Shown here piece by piece: positions 48,501-61,620 of a stretch of 64,000 nucleotides of DNA. Under the pieces are notes generated by a model. It ran no database searches. It had not been told where the DNA came from and saw only the letters and a program-made list of their open reading frames with translations. Origin of the DNA: Penelope pileata (taxonomy: Eukaryota > Chordata > Aves > Galliformes > Cracidae); assembly GCA_013396635.1 (NCBI GenBank), contig WBMW01003151.1, positions 8,719 to 72,718 on the forward strand, in the 5' to 3' direction. A program made the position numbers and the translations under genes. Every line of letters starts with the position of its first letter. The stretch's first letter is position 1.

Positions 48501-51500
48501 AGCACACTGCCCTACTCACATAAAACAGGATGAACCGAAGCACTTGTCATAATCTCTATCATGCCTTTATTTTGTCATTTTCTTCTAACATTTGCCTCTT
48601 TCTTCCCAGTGAATTCTCTGTAGGATACAAAATATTCTTCCCACCGTTCTCCAAGTTAACACTCATGTAATAAGTTATTACTGATGTGTGTAAATTATTT
48701 CAAATCAGTCTTGCCATTATTCATGTCTCTAGAGATCCCTTCCATTGTGATGTCTATTCTACTGCATGTGCTAAGTTAGTGATGATTACAGAAGGCAATT
48801 CAAGCAAGTCTAACTATTATTTTGGACAAATACATGGTCTGCCAGCTCACTACTTGCACCTGCCCTCTCCCTTCCTGCAAGGTAATTAAAACAGCACATT
48901 TAGCAAAGATATAATGGCATGATTCTTAACACTTGCCATTTTAATAACTATTTACCATTGCTTGTTTCCTTCTATTGCCTTCACCATCAGAAAATCATTT
49001 GATAATTGGCTCTCTTCAATTTCAAAATTCTTCTGCTGAAGTGTGATTGAGTAAGAAAAAAAAACAAAAACAAAACAAAACAACCAAAAAAAAAACCCCA
49101 ACCCCAACCTAGCAGTTTTCCTAAAGGTTAGACTCTTAACTGAGAAACAATTCTGGGGCACCTTCTTTTGATTTTATTTTACAGTTCAAAACTCTCTCCT
49201 GTCCCAGCCTTTCAAAATAAAGGTTTAAAATACTGACACCACCTGTTCAGAGCAGTACCAGTCCTGTAAAGCTTATGGAGGTTCCAGCTATTTACCTGAT
49301 CTCTGTTCATCTTTAAAAACACTTGTCACTCCGCCCAAGCCAAGCAGAGTGCTTGCCTTACAAGTCAAACAATAGATTTTACAACAAAAATTAGACATGA
49401 TAATTTCACTTGTTTGAAAGAAGCACTGACAGAAGCACAGCCGTTCTTGTAAGCCTACAGGAGGAGGCAGCCAAGTCCATTAAGTGAGAAGTAATGCTAA
49501 AATCACAATGCACCCAAACCCAGGTATCGATCACTCACACAAATAATGCACACAAGGAGCCTTCAGTTTGACAGTGACCCTAAAGACTTATGGAATCTGG
49601 CCTAACCCCAGCAGGCCCCTCTCCACTCCTGCCACCTGTAGTGTGGTATTTTCCACCCAGCACATGTTCATCAGCCACCTGCTACGCAGGTACAAGACAC
49701 AGAAACATTAATAGAGGCTACAATAAATGGTGTGTCCACACACAGCTGCAAGCTCTGTTTTATAAAGCCTGATGACAAACCACCCAAGTGATTCGCACAC
49801 ACCACGGTACAACCAACATTAAGCGAAGCTGCACTGAAAAAAAGCAAAAAACAAAACAAAAAAAATAGCCAAAAAACCAAGCACTCAGCTAAGATGCGTT
49901 AACCCTGCTTCCATTAGCTAAGACTTAGTTCAGTTCTTTCCCATTTATTTCAGTCAGGACAAGGCTCAGACTTGATATTTACAATACTAAAGACACTACT
50001 TTGATTACTAAATTTAAACCACTCAACTTTAATGACCTCAACAAGCTCCTGCCCCCTCCCTCACAAACACTGCCCGACGCGTGCTGTGACCTCCCTGCAC
50101 TGTCAGGTCACTCACGCTCTTCACGCTGCCCAACAGAAACACCAGGGCCACAGCGAGCACGAAGCAGAACGCAGCCCGTGGGGCACCAGGATGCTCACAG
50201 AGGGGAGTGCTACACCACCATCAACTGCCAGGAACAGCTATTAACTGCAGCTCCTAGAGCTGGATCCCCTAGTGTCAGCGAGCAGGTAACGGCAGGAAGA
50301 TGCACACGATCTGAAACACTCTGCACGAGCCATCCCCACGCATCCACAGTTGCTGCTGATGGCAGTTCCCCATTATCCCAGCTGACAGGTCTTCAAACCT
50401 AGCGGCTAGCCTAGAAACACCCTGGGCTCTAAAATTTAACCCCACTGAACTGTAAAACCAATGGATAAATCATGGGAAAACAAGGAAAGAGAACTTGAAA
50501 GAATAATCTCTTTCAACTTTAAGGGACCAATTTCAGCATTTCACATCCCAGCTTATATTCAGCTACCTTTTCACTCACCATTGACTAATTTTTTTAATGA
50601 TTTTTTGTCACGTACAAGCTGGTGGAACTGTTTAGTACACAGAAAACAAACACAGAGCACAACATATGAATGTTTTGCCTCTATTCTTCCTATCCCTTGT
50701 GGAAAGGCACACACAGCAAACGTCATCACTTTTTAAGAACAACTAACAAAAAGCCCTTTAAGCTATACCCAAGAATGATCTGTTTCTTTTTTTTTTCCTG
50801 GTAAGCAGAAGTAGAAAAGCTCAGCAGAATAAAGTTCAGGACAACACAACAGAAGAGACAACATTGAATGTGTGAAGGGTCCTAGCAAGAACTGACCTCT
50901 GCAAGTACAGAGGCAGCATAATTACAGAGGGAATCATCTGGTATCCTTGTGAATAGTTTTCTAGAATGTAATTAAAAGAGAAAGTGTTGAACAAGCAAAG
51001 ATTATCAAGTCTAGATGGAGCTGCAATACAACCAATATATCTTAGCCTGATTTTCTGTGTATTGCTATGGATACTAACAGACTGTGCTGGTGCCAAGAGG
51101 ATTCAGTGGTTTCACTTAAAACACAGGCAACAGCCCTTCCTTTTTCATACTCACAAATCAACAGGATAATTCTGGAATTCATTAGTGAAGAACACTAACC
51201 AATCCAACATAATAGCTTCACTTCCTCTGCAAAACACTTCAAAAAAATATCTAAATGAATATGGAAATGCATCTTTCTGTGGCAAATTGTTCATTATTGA
51301 ATCATTATCAACTCTTGTTAGACAAAATTTCTCTCTTTTGCAATGTACAAGATCATTAAAATGTTTGAGAGCTCCATCATGAAAGACAGTGGCACTTTAT
51401 AATCCGCTATCTCTTCAGGCAAATATGCTTACGGCTGAACATAATACACAAAACAACAACATCCCCTCGACACACAATTCTTTCTTTTAATGGTGCTCTT

Positions 51501-53976
51501 AAGTGTTGACAGCAATGGTGAAATATGTTGTTGCTTTTTTTTTTTTTTTAAATAGTCTTAAACTATTTCAGAGATGCATTTCAGTCATGACAAGATGTTG
51601 AGAAGGAACGTGTCTCCCAGACCTTCTGTGTGGAACCCCCGGTGCTCCATCACTCCTACTAGCCCAATGCAATGCTTCCTATAAGCATGTCAAGTTTATA
51701 TCCTAAGCCTCCAGCTCCTTGCAGCCTCTGAAGACTGCAGAATAATCAATCACTGCACTTAGCTACAGTGACTAACAAAATGGATGTTTTCATTCATTAA
51801 TAGGAACGTGTCTGCAACTTGAGAGGAACTGTATAACTTCTATTGTCTAAAAAACCTAGCTAAAGAATATTTTTTTAATTTTCAGTAGTAGAAAAAACAG
51901 ATACAATTACTCAATAGGAAATTACTCCTCATTGTTCTTATGTAGCTTTCGTTCTTTTGCTCTCCGAACTTCCAGCTTCAACTCTGCCACAAAAATTCCT
52001 AATGCGAGAGTATGATACACACAGCTGCACCCCATACTGTAACATGAGTAAAATGAACATTTGTTTGTTCAAAAAACCACAAGCAAAATATTTTTATAAT
52101 TCATCCTTTTAGAGTTTTAGGCTGTTATTCTTCTTAGAGATATATACTGAAAGCTTTCCCTAATTCTTTTCTGCTTATAGGAGGAAATGAAGCACTACTT
52201 CTTCAACAAAACAAAATCCTTAGCTGTTAGCCATAAAGCATTAGAAAACTATTTCAGTTCACAGCTGCTGTAGGCAAGTGATTGACATACACATATCTTG
52301 CAATTAATTAATTCTCTCTAAAAAGCAATCTCAGCGGAGGCTTCTTTGTAAATCTGTAGTAATGACGTAATTTTATTATGTCTAATGGAATCACCTAGTC
52401 ATCTCTTCAATAAAATGGAAAAACTGGGAAGATACAGTTGCACCAGTGATTTCTTTTTGTATATGTAAAGACACTCATGGTTTAGAAATGACTCAAAGTA
52501 AAAGCATGAACAAATAACTTAGTTTTGGCAATACAAAACCCAAAACCAACTCTGATACGTACTTTTGTAAAACATCAGGATCAGCTACAAAGCCTAGAGC
52601 CTCACACATGCTACTGAGCAAAACACTGGAGAGGCCATTGAGGTAACTTGTCCTTTTTGTCTCTTGTATTTAATAAAACAGACATTATTTGAAACAATGT
52701 TGGCAGCGGGGGCAGGGAAGGAAGCTCTACTCTGCTTTATTGCGATAAAAAAGAGAAACTGTATTTGAACTTCCCTATCTTCCGATAGAAGCATCATTAA
52801 TCAATTGACAAGGACTCCCTCTGTGCACAGACTACAGAGACAGTCATTTTGAAATTACATATTTTCAGTTCATATAGGAAGGTTTAAATGAAATTTTGGT
52901 TTTGGCAGTAGCTTTGCTTTGCCTCCATTTTCAGAGGAAATTAAACTAGTAAACAAAGATTGAGCAAAGTGGAAAGATTTCCAAAAGAAATTGCAGACCA
53001 CCAGGATTTGGATTTAGGTAATCCACTTAGATTACTGTGGCTATGTCTTAAAAGGACAATGCTGTGATCACAAAATAGGTCATGTCTACAAGAAGTAGAA
53101 TATACAAGTGAAACAATGTAAAGTTTACAAATTTAGAACAAACATGGAGAGTCATCTCTAGTTTAAGATGCAAGAAAGAGAATGTCCAAGACCACATTTT
53201 CCCAAACAGTACATACTTTGAAAATGACATTTTTATGTCCCAAGCTGGACTAGGGAGAGTTTCAGACAACCCCATCAGTACATTAATATATCTCAGTTAA
53301 CAGCAAAGCCCAGGAAAAGAGAAAAAGCACTGAATATCTAAGCCAGCAATATAACACACATTTTTTTGTGGATGCTTGTTTGCTTTTCCAGTTTCAAAAG
53401 CAGGAGAAAAAAACATTGGACACCCAAAAGCCTGGAAGCAGTAACAACTTTTGCCTGGCAAAACAGGAGCTTGCACCTATTTCTTAGAATTGACAATGTT
53501 TCCAAGACAATAAATGTCAAATAAAAATAAGAAAATAAAACTTCAAATTATCAACCAAAGAAAACCCTAATGCAAATTGGTATTTCAGAGATCTAAAGTG
53601 GCTTTCTTTTTTGTCGTTTTTTGATTGTTTTTGCAAGTGCATAAACCAAAAATTGTTACAGATAACTTCTCAACAAAAGTTAAGAAAATTTCAGCTTTGA
53701 AATAACTTGGATTTTACAAGAGAAATGCAAAAATCAAAGAAAAACATATCAGCTTTCATATCAACTTGAGTTCCTTCTTCTAAAAAGTCATGGACAATGG
53801 TCTGCATAATGAATTTGCCCAACACAGGAATATTTCAATGGGAAAGTCATTGTTGCTTTGAGAAACAAAGCAACTTCCAGATGCTTGACGTGTCAGGCCT
53901 AGACAAGGAGATGAAAAATGTCTCTTTCTGACCAAAGCAGCTTTGAGGGGATACTCGTAAAGAATTACCTACTTAC

Positions 53977-54079
53977 CCATCAGATTTGAGTTCATGAAAG
54001 GTGTCGGGGACAATCCTTCATGGGGCCCTAATCGACTGTCATTCAAGTGATCACTGTAATGAGGACTGTCTGCAAAACC
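53977..54079 (-). CDS. TCF12: TCF12 coding exon (GFADSPHYSDHL)
   Basis: This 103-bp minus-strand exon begins on a codon boundary after the acceptor TTTCTCTAG and ends one base into a Gly codon before GTAAGT. It encodes GFADSPHYSDHLNDSRLGPH followed by EGLSPTPFMNSNLM, matching about human TCF12 residues 75-108, with two recalled differences (77 Thr to Ala, 93 Ala to Pro). The block is highly conserved between TCF12 and its paralogue TCF4, but the HYSDHLNDSRLG wording is that of TCF12. It lies after the N-terminal activation domain in a Ser/Pro-rich linker. It is the most upstream coding exon I can find; the preceding family exon, ending SPSYDSSR, is not in the 9.9 kb upstream. The length is not a multiple of three, but with the next exon (65 bp) it totals 168. 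Confidence 0.97.
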
Positions 54080-54119
54080 CTAGAGAAAAAAAGACCAGAG
54101 TATTAAACAGATTATTTGG

Positions 54120-54230
54120 CAGCCCTGCTAATTGAGTGTAATGACACTTTTCTAATTAAATGTGCAGAGTCACAATTGGTCATTCATCACAAAAGTTGGC
54201 TTTGAGGTCTCACAGAGAGAAATCACTCTC
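54120..54230. promoter_or_regulatory. TCF12: Candidate conserved segment flanking an exon
   Basis: Beginning about 40 bases upstream (in transcript sense) of the exon at 53977-54079, the sequence carries TAATTGAG near 54129, TAATTAAA near 54153 and an E-box CAATTG at 54173-54178. Its position suggests possible exon-proximal splicing or enhancer control. Called from composition only. Confidence 0.2.
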
Positions 54231-55798
54231 TGCCCACATTTTGCTTTTTATCCCTCTTTCCTTTCTCCCCCACCAAAAAGAAATCACCATTTCTTAACAA
54301 CTTGTGTACACGTAGACAGTATTTCTAAAAATTGAATAATACCGAGATATTTTGATATCTGAATCCTCTTAGTGTTACGTCACAAATCACTGAGCAGAAC
54401 TGGTCCGAAGAAGTCACAACTGATTTATTATTATTATTACTTTTTGCATTAACAAAAAAACACAGTCAAAAAGAGTCACTTCAGGAAAAAACAGTGCAAA
54501 CAAGAAGAAATTCCAATTCCCACTGCAACCTACTATTACTGTTGCAGATTAATAGGCATTTTGACACTATCACGTTACTGAACCGCACAGCTCACTGACA
54601 ACAGGTTTACTTCTAAATACTGATTAAATAAACAATTTGGCCACCCGATTTTGAAAGAAGCAGTCAAACTGAAATACTGTTTTGGGCTTTTCTAGCATCA
54701 TGGTAGCCAACGTAAAAGGCTTGGAATGACCCCAAGGGGGTCTGCAAACACCGGCTTACTGAAAGCTTGCTCCAAAGGCACAGAGACGGGAATAACAGAA
54801 GCCTGAGGATGTACATATTTAATTACACCGATGAAGTTTTTCTTTTCTATAGTTCAAAATGTTTTCAGCTTTTCTGTATAAATGTATGCATATGGTATTT
54901 GCCTTTCAAGGCTTCTCAGATGTGCACTGAATCACTCGCACAGCATCAAAACTTGACAAGAGATGGCACTCGAAATTACACCTTCTTTGCAACCAAAGTT
55001 TTGAACATTTTGCAAACCATAGCTAACAATTCATGATCGCTCATTTCTCTAAGCCTCTTTAAACGAAAAGCTAGAGAGAAATCCAAAGCTGGGGCCTAAT
55101 TAAGGGATGGGAAAATTGCTCAGGCTCACAGCTACTAGAAACCACCCCGAGCCCCCTGGGACCATAAAATCAATCACTGAACATTTATCATTTTTTCAGT
55201 CCGCAGGCTCACACTCAAGACAACATTAATGGGGCTGAAACAGGCCTCACTATCTTTGCAGGCGTGCTGTCAGTTCAACCAAAGGGCCAGTAACTGAGGG
55301 CTACAGAACTGTCAAATCACTGCAACTGCTTACGGATGCGTGTCACAACTCTTTCTGCTGTTCTGCTTTAAAAGTAATCTTCTGGGAGTCCCAGCTCCCA
55401 GATGAATCTTTGGCTGACTTTATCTGCTTCAAAATCAGTGATACACATGTGATAGGCACTCAGAAGCAATCTTAGTGACATTTACAACTTGGTTATGGCC
55501 ACGAGGGTGTCCTCTGGTAGCCACGGCCCGGCCCCGTCTGCGAGGCGGCAGCTGCCCCCGACCCGCAGTGGCTCCTGGCTAAGGTCACCACATGTGGCTT
55601 ATCTCCATGTTGAGATGAAACAAAGAAGAAATTAAATCTGCTGAATAAAGGAACAAATTTGCAAATAGAGGACCCCAAAAGTCAAGGTTCTAACTGCTTA
55701 TTTTCCTGTTTGGGTCTTAGCACACACTCATTCTTGTCCTTTCAAAAGCTTTTCAACCCACCCCATCCCCTGCCCAAGACAATGCCCCAACTATAATT

Positions 55799-55822
55799 TA
55801 AAAATAAGTAAATAAATAAACA
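55799..55822. repeat. AAAT-type simple repeat
   Basis: Short TAAATAAATAAAC tract in A-rich sequence, no known function. Confidence 0.6.
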
Positions 55823-58260
55823 GCAAAACAAAACATAACACTAGGAAAGACACTATTCGTGAGAGATAAAAGAGAATTCCCCATCTCCAGCATTGAGAAC
55901 CTGGTGCCTAGGGAGCCCCAGAACACAAGTCTTCAGGAGATCCTTCTTTACAAAGTAAGTAACAAAACCACTGAATATATAAGAAGAGTAAGACTAATTT
56001 CACACACGATGCACTGTGCAACACATCCACCTAACGCCCAGGATTACTAACGCTCTCCCCACCAAGTTAACGCTGTATGTTCCCCTCATTCCCCCCAAAA
56101 GAGAGGAATTAGAGAACAGATAACTGATGCAGAAAGCAACAATCACCCTTCTATCATCAGACTTCCTTCCAATAACCCTTCACACCACGTTCTTTCCATA
56201 CACCATCTCAGTCATCATCAGCAAGATGCTCCAAGAGGTCCTTCACAGCACTAAAAGCCATAGAAAACATTACAACATCAACTACATGAGGGGAAAAATA
56301 ATACTAATGCATATGCAAGCACTTCATTGTTTTCACTATGCTCTAATTTATTTCCTAACTGAAATTAATTGCATCAGGCATTTCCCTCTGTCATACTACA
56401 GAGCTCACACTTGTGCTAAGCGTTACTCCTCTCAGCTCCATCTGCAGGGGCCTCAGCTCGGCCGCCGCCCTCGCCATCAGTCACCCAGAGCTCAGCAATG
56501 AGTTCTGGATTATCGGCTCAAGCAGCAGTTTTTGTTTGGGACTAGAAACCCTGGGATGATTCCCACACAACTCACCCAGTCTACATGAATACAAAATAAC
56601 CACAAACACACGCAGCTTAGATTTAACAAGCTTCTTTCCCACTTCACAAAAGCAAATTAAGCCAAATCAGAAGAGTGCTAAGTACAACGATTTAAACGAG
56701 AGTTATTTCAGAACATTCTTCACATTTAAGCTTTACTTGAAATGAAATTGCATTCCTGATACCATTCCTTGCTTTAACATTCATATCGTTACCTTACATA
56801 GTGAACAGCAAAAAGTTCTGCAGGAAAGAGCTTTAGTCAATCAAAGGCGAGAACTTCAGAAGCCTCTGAAAAGCTGCTGGAAGTTGTCAGTAGTATAACA
56901 GAGGCTTAAGAATGTATTTTTACAAATAAGATGGTACAAAATGACAACATATATTTGCCGCCTAGAGAAGAACACAGTCGAGAACCTTAGAAGTCAGTCT
57001 GCTACAGCAGTAAAGGACAGAGATTTCCTAAGGGGGACATCCCACCTGCATGACTGTGTTTCAGAGAAAATACCGCACAGCTGGCGTCTGAGCTGATCCC
57101 TCATGGCAAAGGCAAAAAAAGGCAGGGTGGAAGGAATACATGAGCACTTCCAGAGTCCCTTTCAAATCTACATTTGAAAGACAATTCAATAATATATACT
57201 TCCCAAGAGTGAAAGAGGAAAGCCTAGGTCATGCTTCCATCATTTCATCCTTCCTTTCTGAGAAAGGAAAGAAATTCCAGTACAAAATTTTGAAGCCTCT
57301 TGTACTTGCCTCCAAAAGAGCACTCAACTTGATCACAGCTAGACTGATACGAGCTCCAAGCATAAACTGGAGCTAACCGGCTATGTCAAATACTCTTCTC
57401 CCTCTCAGAAAGCACATGAATGATTAACACTTTGACCTCACTCTTGAGCAGGTTGGTGTTACCATGCTTTGGACCACAGACGGGCTTCCCAAGCCCTTTG
57501 GAAGACTGCTAGCTAGCATTCCCTGGGAGGCAGGGTTTGGCACAAGCTGGCAGGAGGCACTCTGTGCTCAGCACACAACCTCCTTTCTGCCACTTTCATT
57601 CCCCAGCAAGCATACAAATGGATTAGCATGCATCAGAAGGCATAGTTTGAGTATTCACCAAATAACTGGTAAAAAGGCTGCAAAACAGAAGTTGGGTGAC
57701 AATTTACTTTCTGTTCTCTTACAACCATCCTATTCCAAAGGGACCGCTGACAGCACAGACAAGGCATTTTTCTGTTCACAGAAAGAAAACTGGTTTTGAA
57801 TAACACTGAACACCAGAACTGTAAACTTAAACTCATAATGTTTGTTCCAACCTCTTACACAGCTAATATACAGGCTTTAACCTTCACAAAGGAAGACAAA
57901 ACTTCCTGCATTCTTACGGCCACAATGAAGCCTCCCAGAAGCTAACTGCTCCCTTACAGCACTCTGTAACAGTGACTGCTCATTTCACAGCAAGCCTCTC
58001 CCCACAGTTCAGACTCACTGTATGTTTGTGTTCAGAAAGACAAAATCAGGTATGTCTGCAAACAAAAGCAACAAGTATCATAAACTAATAATGCCTGGCA
58101 TGAAATGCAGCTGGAGGACTACTGCTAATTAGCACTGCAATTTAACTGCAGAGTGCAGGCACTCTCAAGGTTGAATGCTCGAACATTTCATTCATTTTTC
58201 AGACATTTCATTGGATTAGTGATGTTCTCTAATCATTCCAGTAAATGAGCTCCATCTATT

Positions 58261-58290
58261 AAAAAAAAATATATATATGTATATATATCA
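58261..58290. repeat. A-run and TA microsatellite
   Basis: A run of A followed by TATATATATG and TATATATATC, a short and probably variable tract. Confidence 0.7.
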
Positions 58291-58524
58291 GCAGTTGCAA
58301 CACTTCATTCCCACCTTTTTTGGCAAAGATTCCCCAGGTGATTTAGGCTTTGGTTGTAACAAAATTTTCCATCCACATATATGCCAGTACAGCCACTGAG
58401 ACTATTTACAAAATCATATGTAATAGTATACAAGACATCTCAAAATTATCTTACTGAAGTACCTCAGAAAGCTACTATCCTTCAAGAATTACTCACTCCA
58501 GGACTTGCCCATGCACTCGTCCAC

Positions 58525-59352
58525 TGATGACAATAATAGAAGGAAGGGATGTAATCCAGAGAGACGGGCTAGAAAAGTGGGCCCACATGAACCTAATGAG
58601 GTTCAACATGGCCAAGCACAAGGTGTTGCACTTAGGTCGGGGCAATCCCACACAGGAGTAGAGACAGAAGAACTCCTTGAGAGCAGTCTTGCAAAGAAGT
58701 ATTTGGTGGACAAAAAGCTGGATGTGAGCCAGCAGCATGCTCTTGCAGTCCAGAAGAACAGTATCCTGGGCTGCACCAAAAGAGAGGTGACAGCATGGAG
58801 AGGGAGGTGACTGTCCCCCTCTGCTCTGCTATTGTCAGGTCCCACCTGGAGTACTACACCCAGGCATGGGGCCCCCAGCACAAGAAGGATGCAGATCTGT
58901 TAGAGCAGGTCCCAAGGAGGGCCACAAAGATGATCAGAGGCCTGGAGCATCTCTCTTATGCAGAAAGGTTGAGGGAGCTGGGCTTGTTCAGCCTGTACAA
59001 GAGAAGGCTCCAGGGAGACCTCATTGCAGCCTTCCAGTACTTGAAGGGAGCTTATAAGCAGGAGGGAGACTGACTTATTACATGGTCTGATAGTGATAGA
59101 ACAAAGAATGGCTTTAAACTAAAAAAAGGAAGACTTAGGTTAGATGTTATGAGGAAATTCTTTACTCAGCAAGTGGTAAGGCACTGGCACAGCTGCCCAG
59201 AGAGCTGTCAATGCCTCACCCCTGGAGGCACTCAAGGCCAAGCTGGATGGGACCCTGAGCAGCCTGAGCTGGTGGATGGCAGCCCTGTCCATGGCAGGGG
59301 ATTTGACACTGGATGATCTTTAAGGTCCTTTCCAATCAAGCCATCCTCTGAT
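58525..59352 (+). mobile_element. CR1 LINE 3' segment (sense on plus strand)
   Basis: Clear CR1 reverse transcriptase C-terminus and 3' end. From about 58526 a GATGAC matches the Asp-Asp of the catalytic box. Next come IQRDGLEKWAHMNLMRFN-like text with frameshifts, LDVSQQHALAVQKNSILGC near 58720, then HLEYYTQAWGPQHKKDADLL, RRATKMIRGLEHLSYAERLR and LGLFSLYKRRLQGDL up to about 59073. The 3' UTR ends GGATGATCTTTAAGGTCC, TTTCCAATCAAGCC and a degraded tail. The coding part is broken by at least one frameshift near 58800. It begins almost exactly where the inverted fragment at 59420-59795 stops in the CR1 protein. Confidence 0.95.
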
Positions 59353-59419
59353 AAGCAAAACCACACTGTTGACAACCCTAACTCATGTTGTGGGCTTGTT
59401 CATTTATTTATGTAATGTA

Positions 59420-59795
59420 ACCAATTTACTGAGGGTGTATGCAGCCCCATCATCCCAATCACGAAGTTGTTAAAGAGGACTGGACCCAGAAGTGACCCCT
59501 AGGGTACTCCACTCATTGCTGGCCTGCAACCAGACTTGGCACCACCGCCCTCCGGGTCCTGCCGTTGTGCCAAGCTTTCCATCCATCTCACTGCCTGCTC
59601 ATCCAACCAATAACTCAGCATCTTCTCTAGGAAGATCTTACGAGGGACAGTGTCAAAGGCCTTCCTGAAGTCCAGAAGGACAATACCCGCTGCTTCCCCT
59701 CATCCATCAGGCTGGCCATTTCATTACAGAAGCTCATCAGGTTGGTCAGGTATGACTTGCCTTTAGTTAATGCACATCCCATCAGGAGGCAATTT
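59420..59795 (-). mobile_element. CR1 LINE reverse transcriptase segment (minus strand)
   Basis: On the minus strand the segment encodes GKSYLTNLMSFCNEMASLMD, then, after a frameshift, LDFRKAFDTVPRKIFLEK (motif A, catalytic Asp in DFRKAFD). Next comes SGVP, a stop in place of Gln (59499-59501), then GSLLGPVLFNNF (motif B), ending at LSKLV just before the catalytic FADD box. It lacks all later CR1 sequence, unusual because CR1 copies normally keep their 3' end. That missing 3' part lies next door in opposite orientation at 58525-59352. Confidence 0.92.
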
Positions 59796-61449
59796 GAGGG
59801 CAACAAGGAGTTACACGGACACCCTTTCACTATAAGCAAGTCTTCTGCTACAATATCCTTAAAATAAATAAAGCTATGTTTGCCTTTATACATATTTTAA
59901 GAGAAAAAGAGAATCTATACTCTTACTTCCTACACAAGAGGAAAAAAGAAGTAGCTCTCACTACCCTAGATTTCAGGTGTTACAGGGAAAAGTTGAGAGC
60001 TTTCACAAGTACCATGCAAGTGTCACCAACAATTACATGCTTTGTAACATAGTTCTGTACATACCCACTAGCTATTTCACATATCAAGTAGAAACACACA
60101 AAGTGTCAATGAATGGAATATGACAAACAAAACCATGATTTTTTATTTTAAATGTTGCAGAGCTCTGGAAGGGGAAGAGTGCAGAAGGACAGAACACGTT
60201 GAACAAGGAATCTATGTTCCAATAACCCGTGTATTCTCCAGTTCTATACCCACTTCCAGGAACTTAACCTAACAAATGATGAATCTGATTTGAAACAGCT
60301 GAACTAAACTACACCTCTCTGAACTCTTGTGAGACAAATATCAATGTGACATGAAATAAGACATTTCCTTTGCCACATAGAAAGCTAATTTGAAAACAGA
60401 TTACAAAGCTAATTTCAATATGATAGAGTTGAAAAAAAAAAAAAGGAAAAAAATCGCTTCTTCAGTAACTTATGACTGAAAACACATTTTTTTTAAGCTC
60501 TTATCTACACTATAAACCAGGAAATAAAGTAACACTAGTAAGGCCAATATACTAACAATAAAAGGCTTAAAGACAACACTTAAAAGCCTACCTGAAGTAT
60601 AAACATAGAGAGGTTAAAATTTTGGAACCCATTTTGAATAGTGTTGCCCATAAATCCATTTACAAAGTAAGCTACATTTGTAGAAACGCCCTGTGCATTA
60701 AATACTGGATATGTAATTTAAGCTTTGGTTTCTCACTGAATCATCTGCTTGCTTACAGAATACATTGGGAAAAGCAAATAACCAGCAGAAGAACATCACC
60801 AAGAACCTCCCTCCCCCAACAACAACAAAAAAATAAAACCAAAAAAACAGAGGACAAAAAGGACACAAATACAACAGACTTGATAACACTTACTGTATTT
60901 CTGTGTCCCTCTTGTCTTGTTTTGCTATTTAACAGCTTCCTTTCTTGTAATGTACCTGAGATTAAGAGGTATAAAATACTATTTCAAAACCTGCTATCTC
61001 AATTACTATTTTTTATTTTTTTTTGGTCTTCTTTGCAAACTAAAAGTACTACCAGTCAGGAAGGTGTCGAAAGAGTCCGATGGGCATACAGTACTTTGGG
61101 CTCCAATGTGTATCTGAGTATTTTACACAAATAGAGGGCATAACCTGCTGACTGAAGCTAAAGCATCATCTAAATCTAGCAGTGGCACCTTGAACAGTTC
61201 AGCGCTGCCTTCCAGTAGATACATAGATGAGTTATGGAAATGAAAAGGAGGATAAACTGTATGCTCTGCACTGAAACTTGATTCTATGTTAAATCAGGTC
61301 AAAATGTACACTCACAGCTCTTACGACAATATAAATGCTGAAAGATACTCCACAGCATCCATAGTAGAGAATTTACAAGAAAAACATCTCAGCTGATTTA
61401 TGTCAAATTTTTTAAGCTAGAAATATTATATGAATGTATTAAAAAAAGA

Positions 61450-61470
61450 AAAACAAACAAACAAACAAAA
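61450..61470. repeat. AAAC simple repeat
   Basis: Several AAAC units in tandem, similar to a smaller one at about 20687-20706. No known function. Confidence 0.75.
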
Positions 61471-61561
61471 AATAACCTATCTAGCAAGGAAATGTCTTAT
61501 GGAAAATATTTTATTTGCTGTGTCCAAAAGAAGCAATCTAAACAGATGAAAAACTCATTTG

Positions 61562-61563
<2 letters not shown>

Positions 61564-61614
<51 letters not shown>

Positions 61615-61620
61615 TTTTTT
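61564..61620. repeat. Poly-T tract of 50 bases (poly-A in the TCF12 transcript sense)
   Basis: Fifty uninterrupted T (61564-61613), one G, then six T. Read on the TCF12 strand this is a 50-base A run inside intron. A minus-strand retrocopy tail would need a poly-A signal (TTTATT on the plus strand) just to the right, and none is seen. It may be an expanded homopolymer; its length may also be unreliable. Confidence 0.9.

Larger units (their letters stand above)
20304..53976 (-). other. TCF12: TCF12 intron, 33.7 kb
   Basis: The largest intron in the window, from the GTAAGT donor below 53977 to the TTTTACAG acceptor above 20303. It contains one CR1 LINE (28041-28864), a TA microsatellite, several poly-A and poly-T tracts, and candidate regulatory segments near 34290-34520, 35265-35530 and 48380-48500. 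A GC-rich patch lies at 46497-47640. Long open frames such as 34975-35595 or 44571-45029 (plus) show no domain, no initiation context and no splice evidence that I can support. Confidence 0.9.

Noticed and set aside
58505..59073. Two open frames resembling a protein gene
   Set aside because: They are frameshifted CR1 reverse transcriptase remnants and are listed as the mobile element.
60622..61134. 170-codon plus-strand open frame
   Set aside because: Contains Lys/Thr-rich translation of an A-rich tract and Phe-rich translation of a T run; composition is that of intron, with no family similarity.
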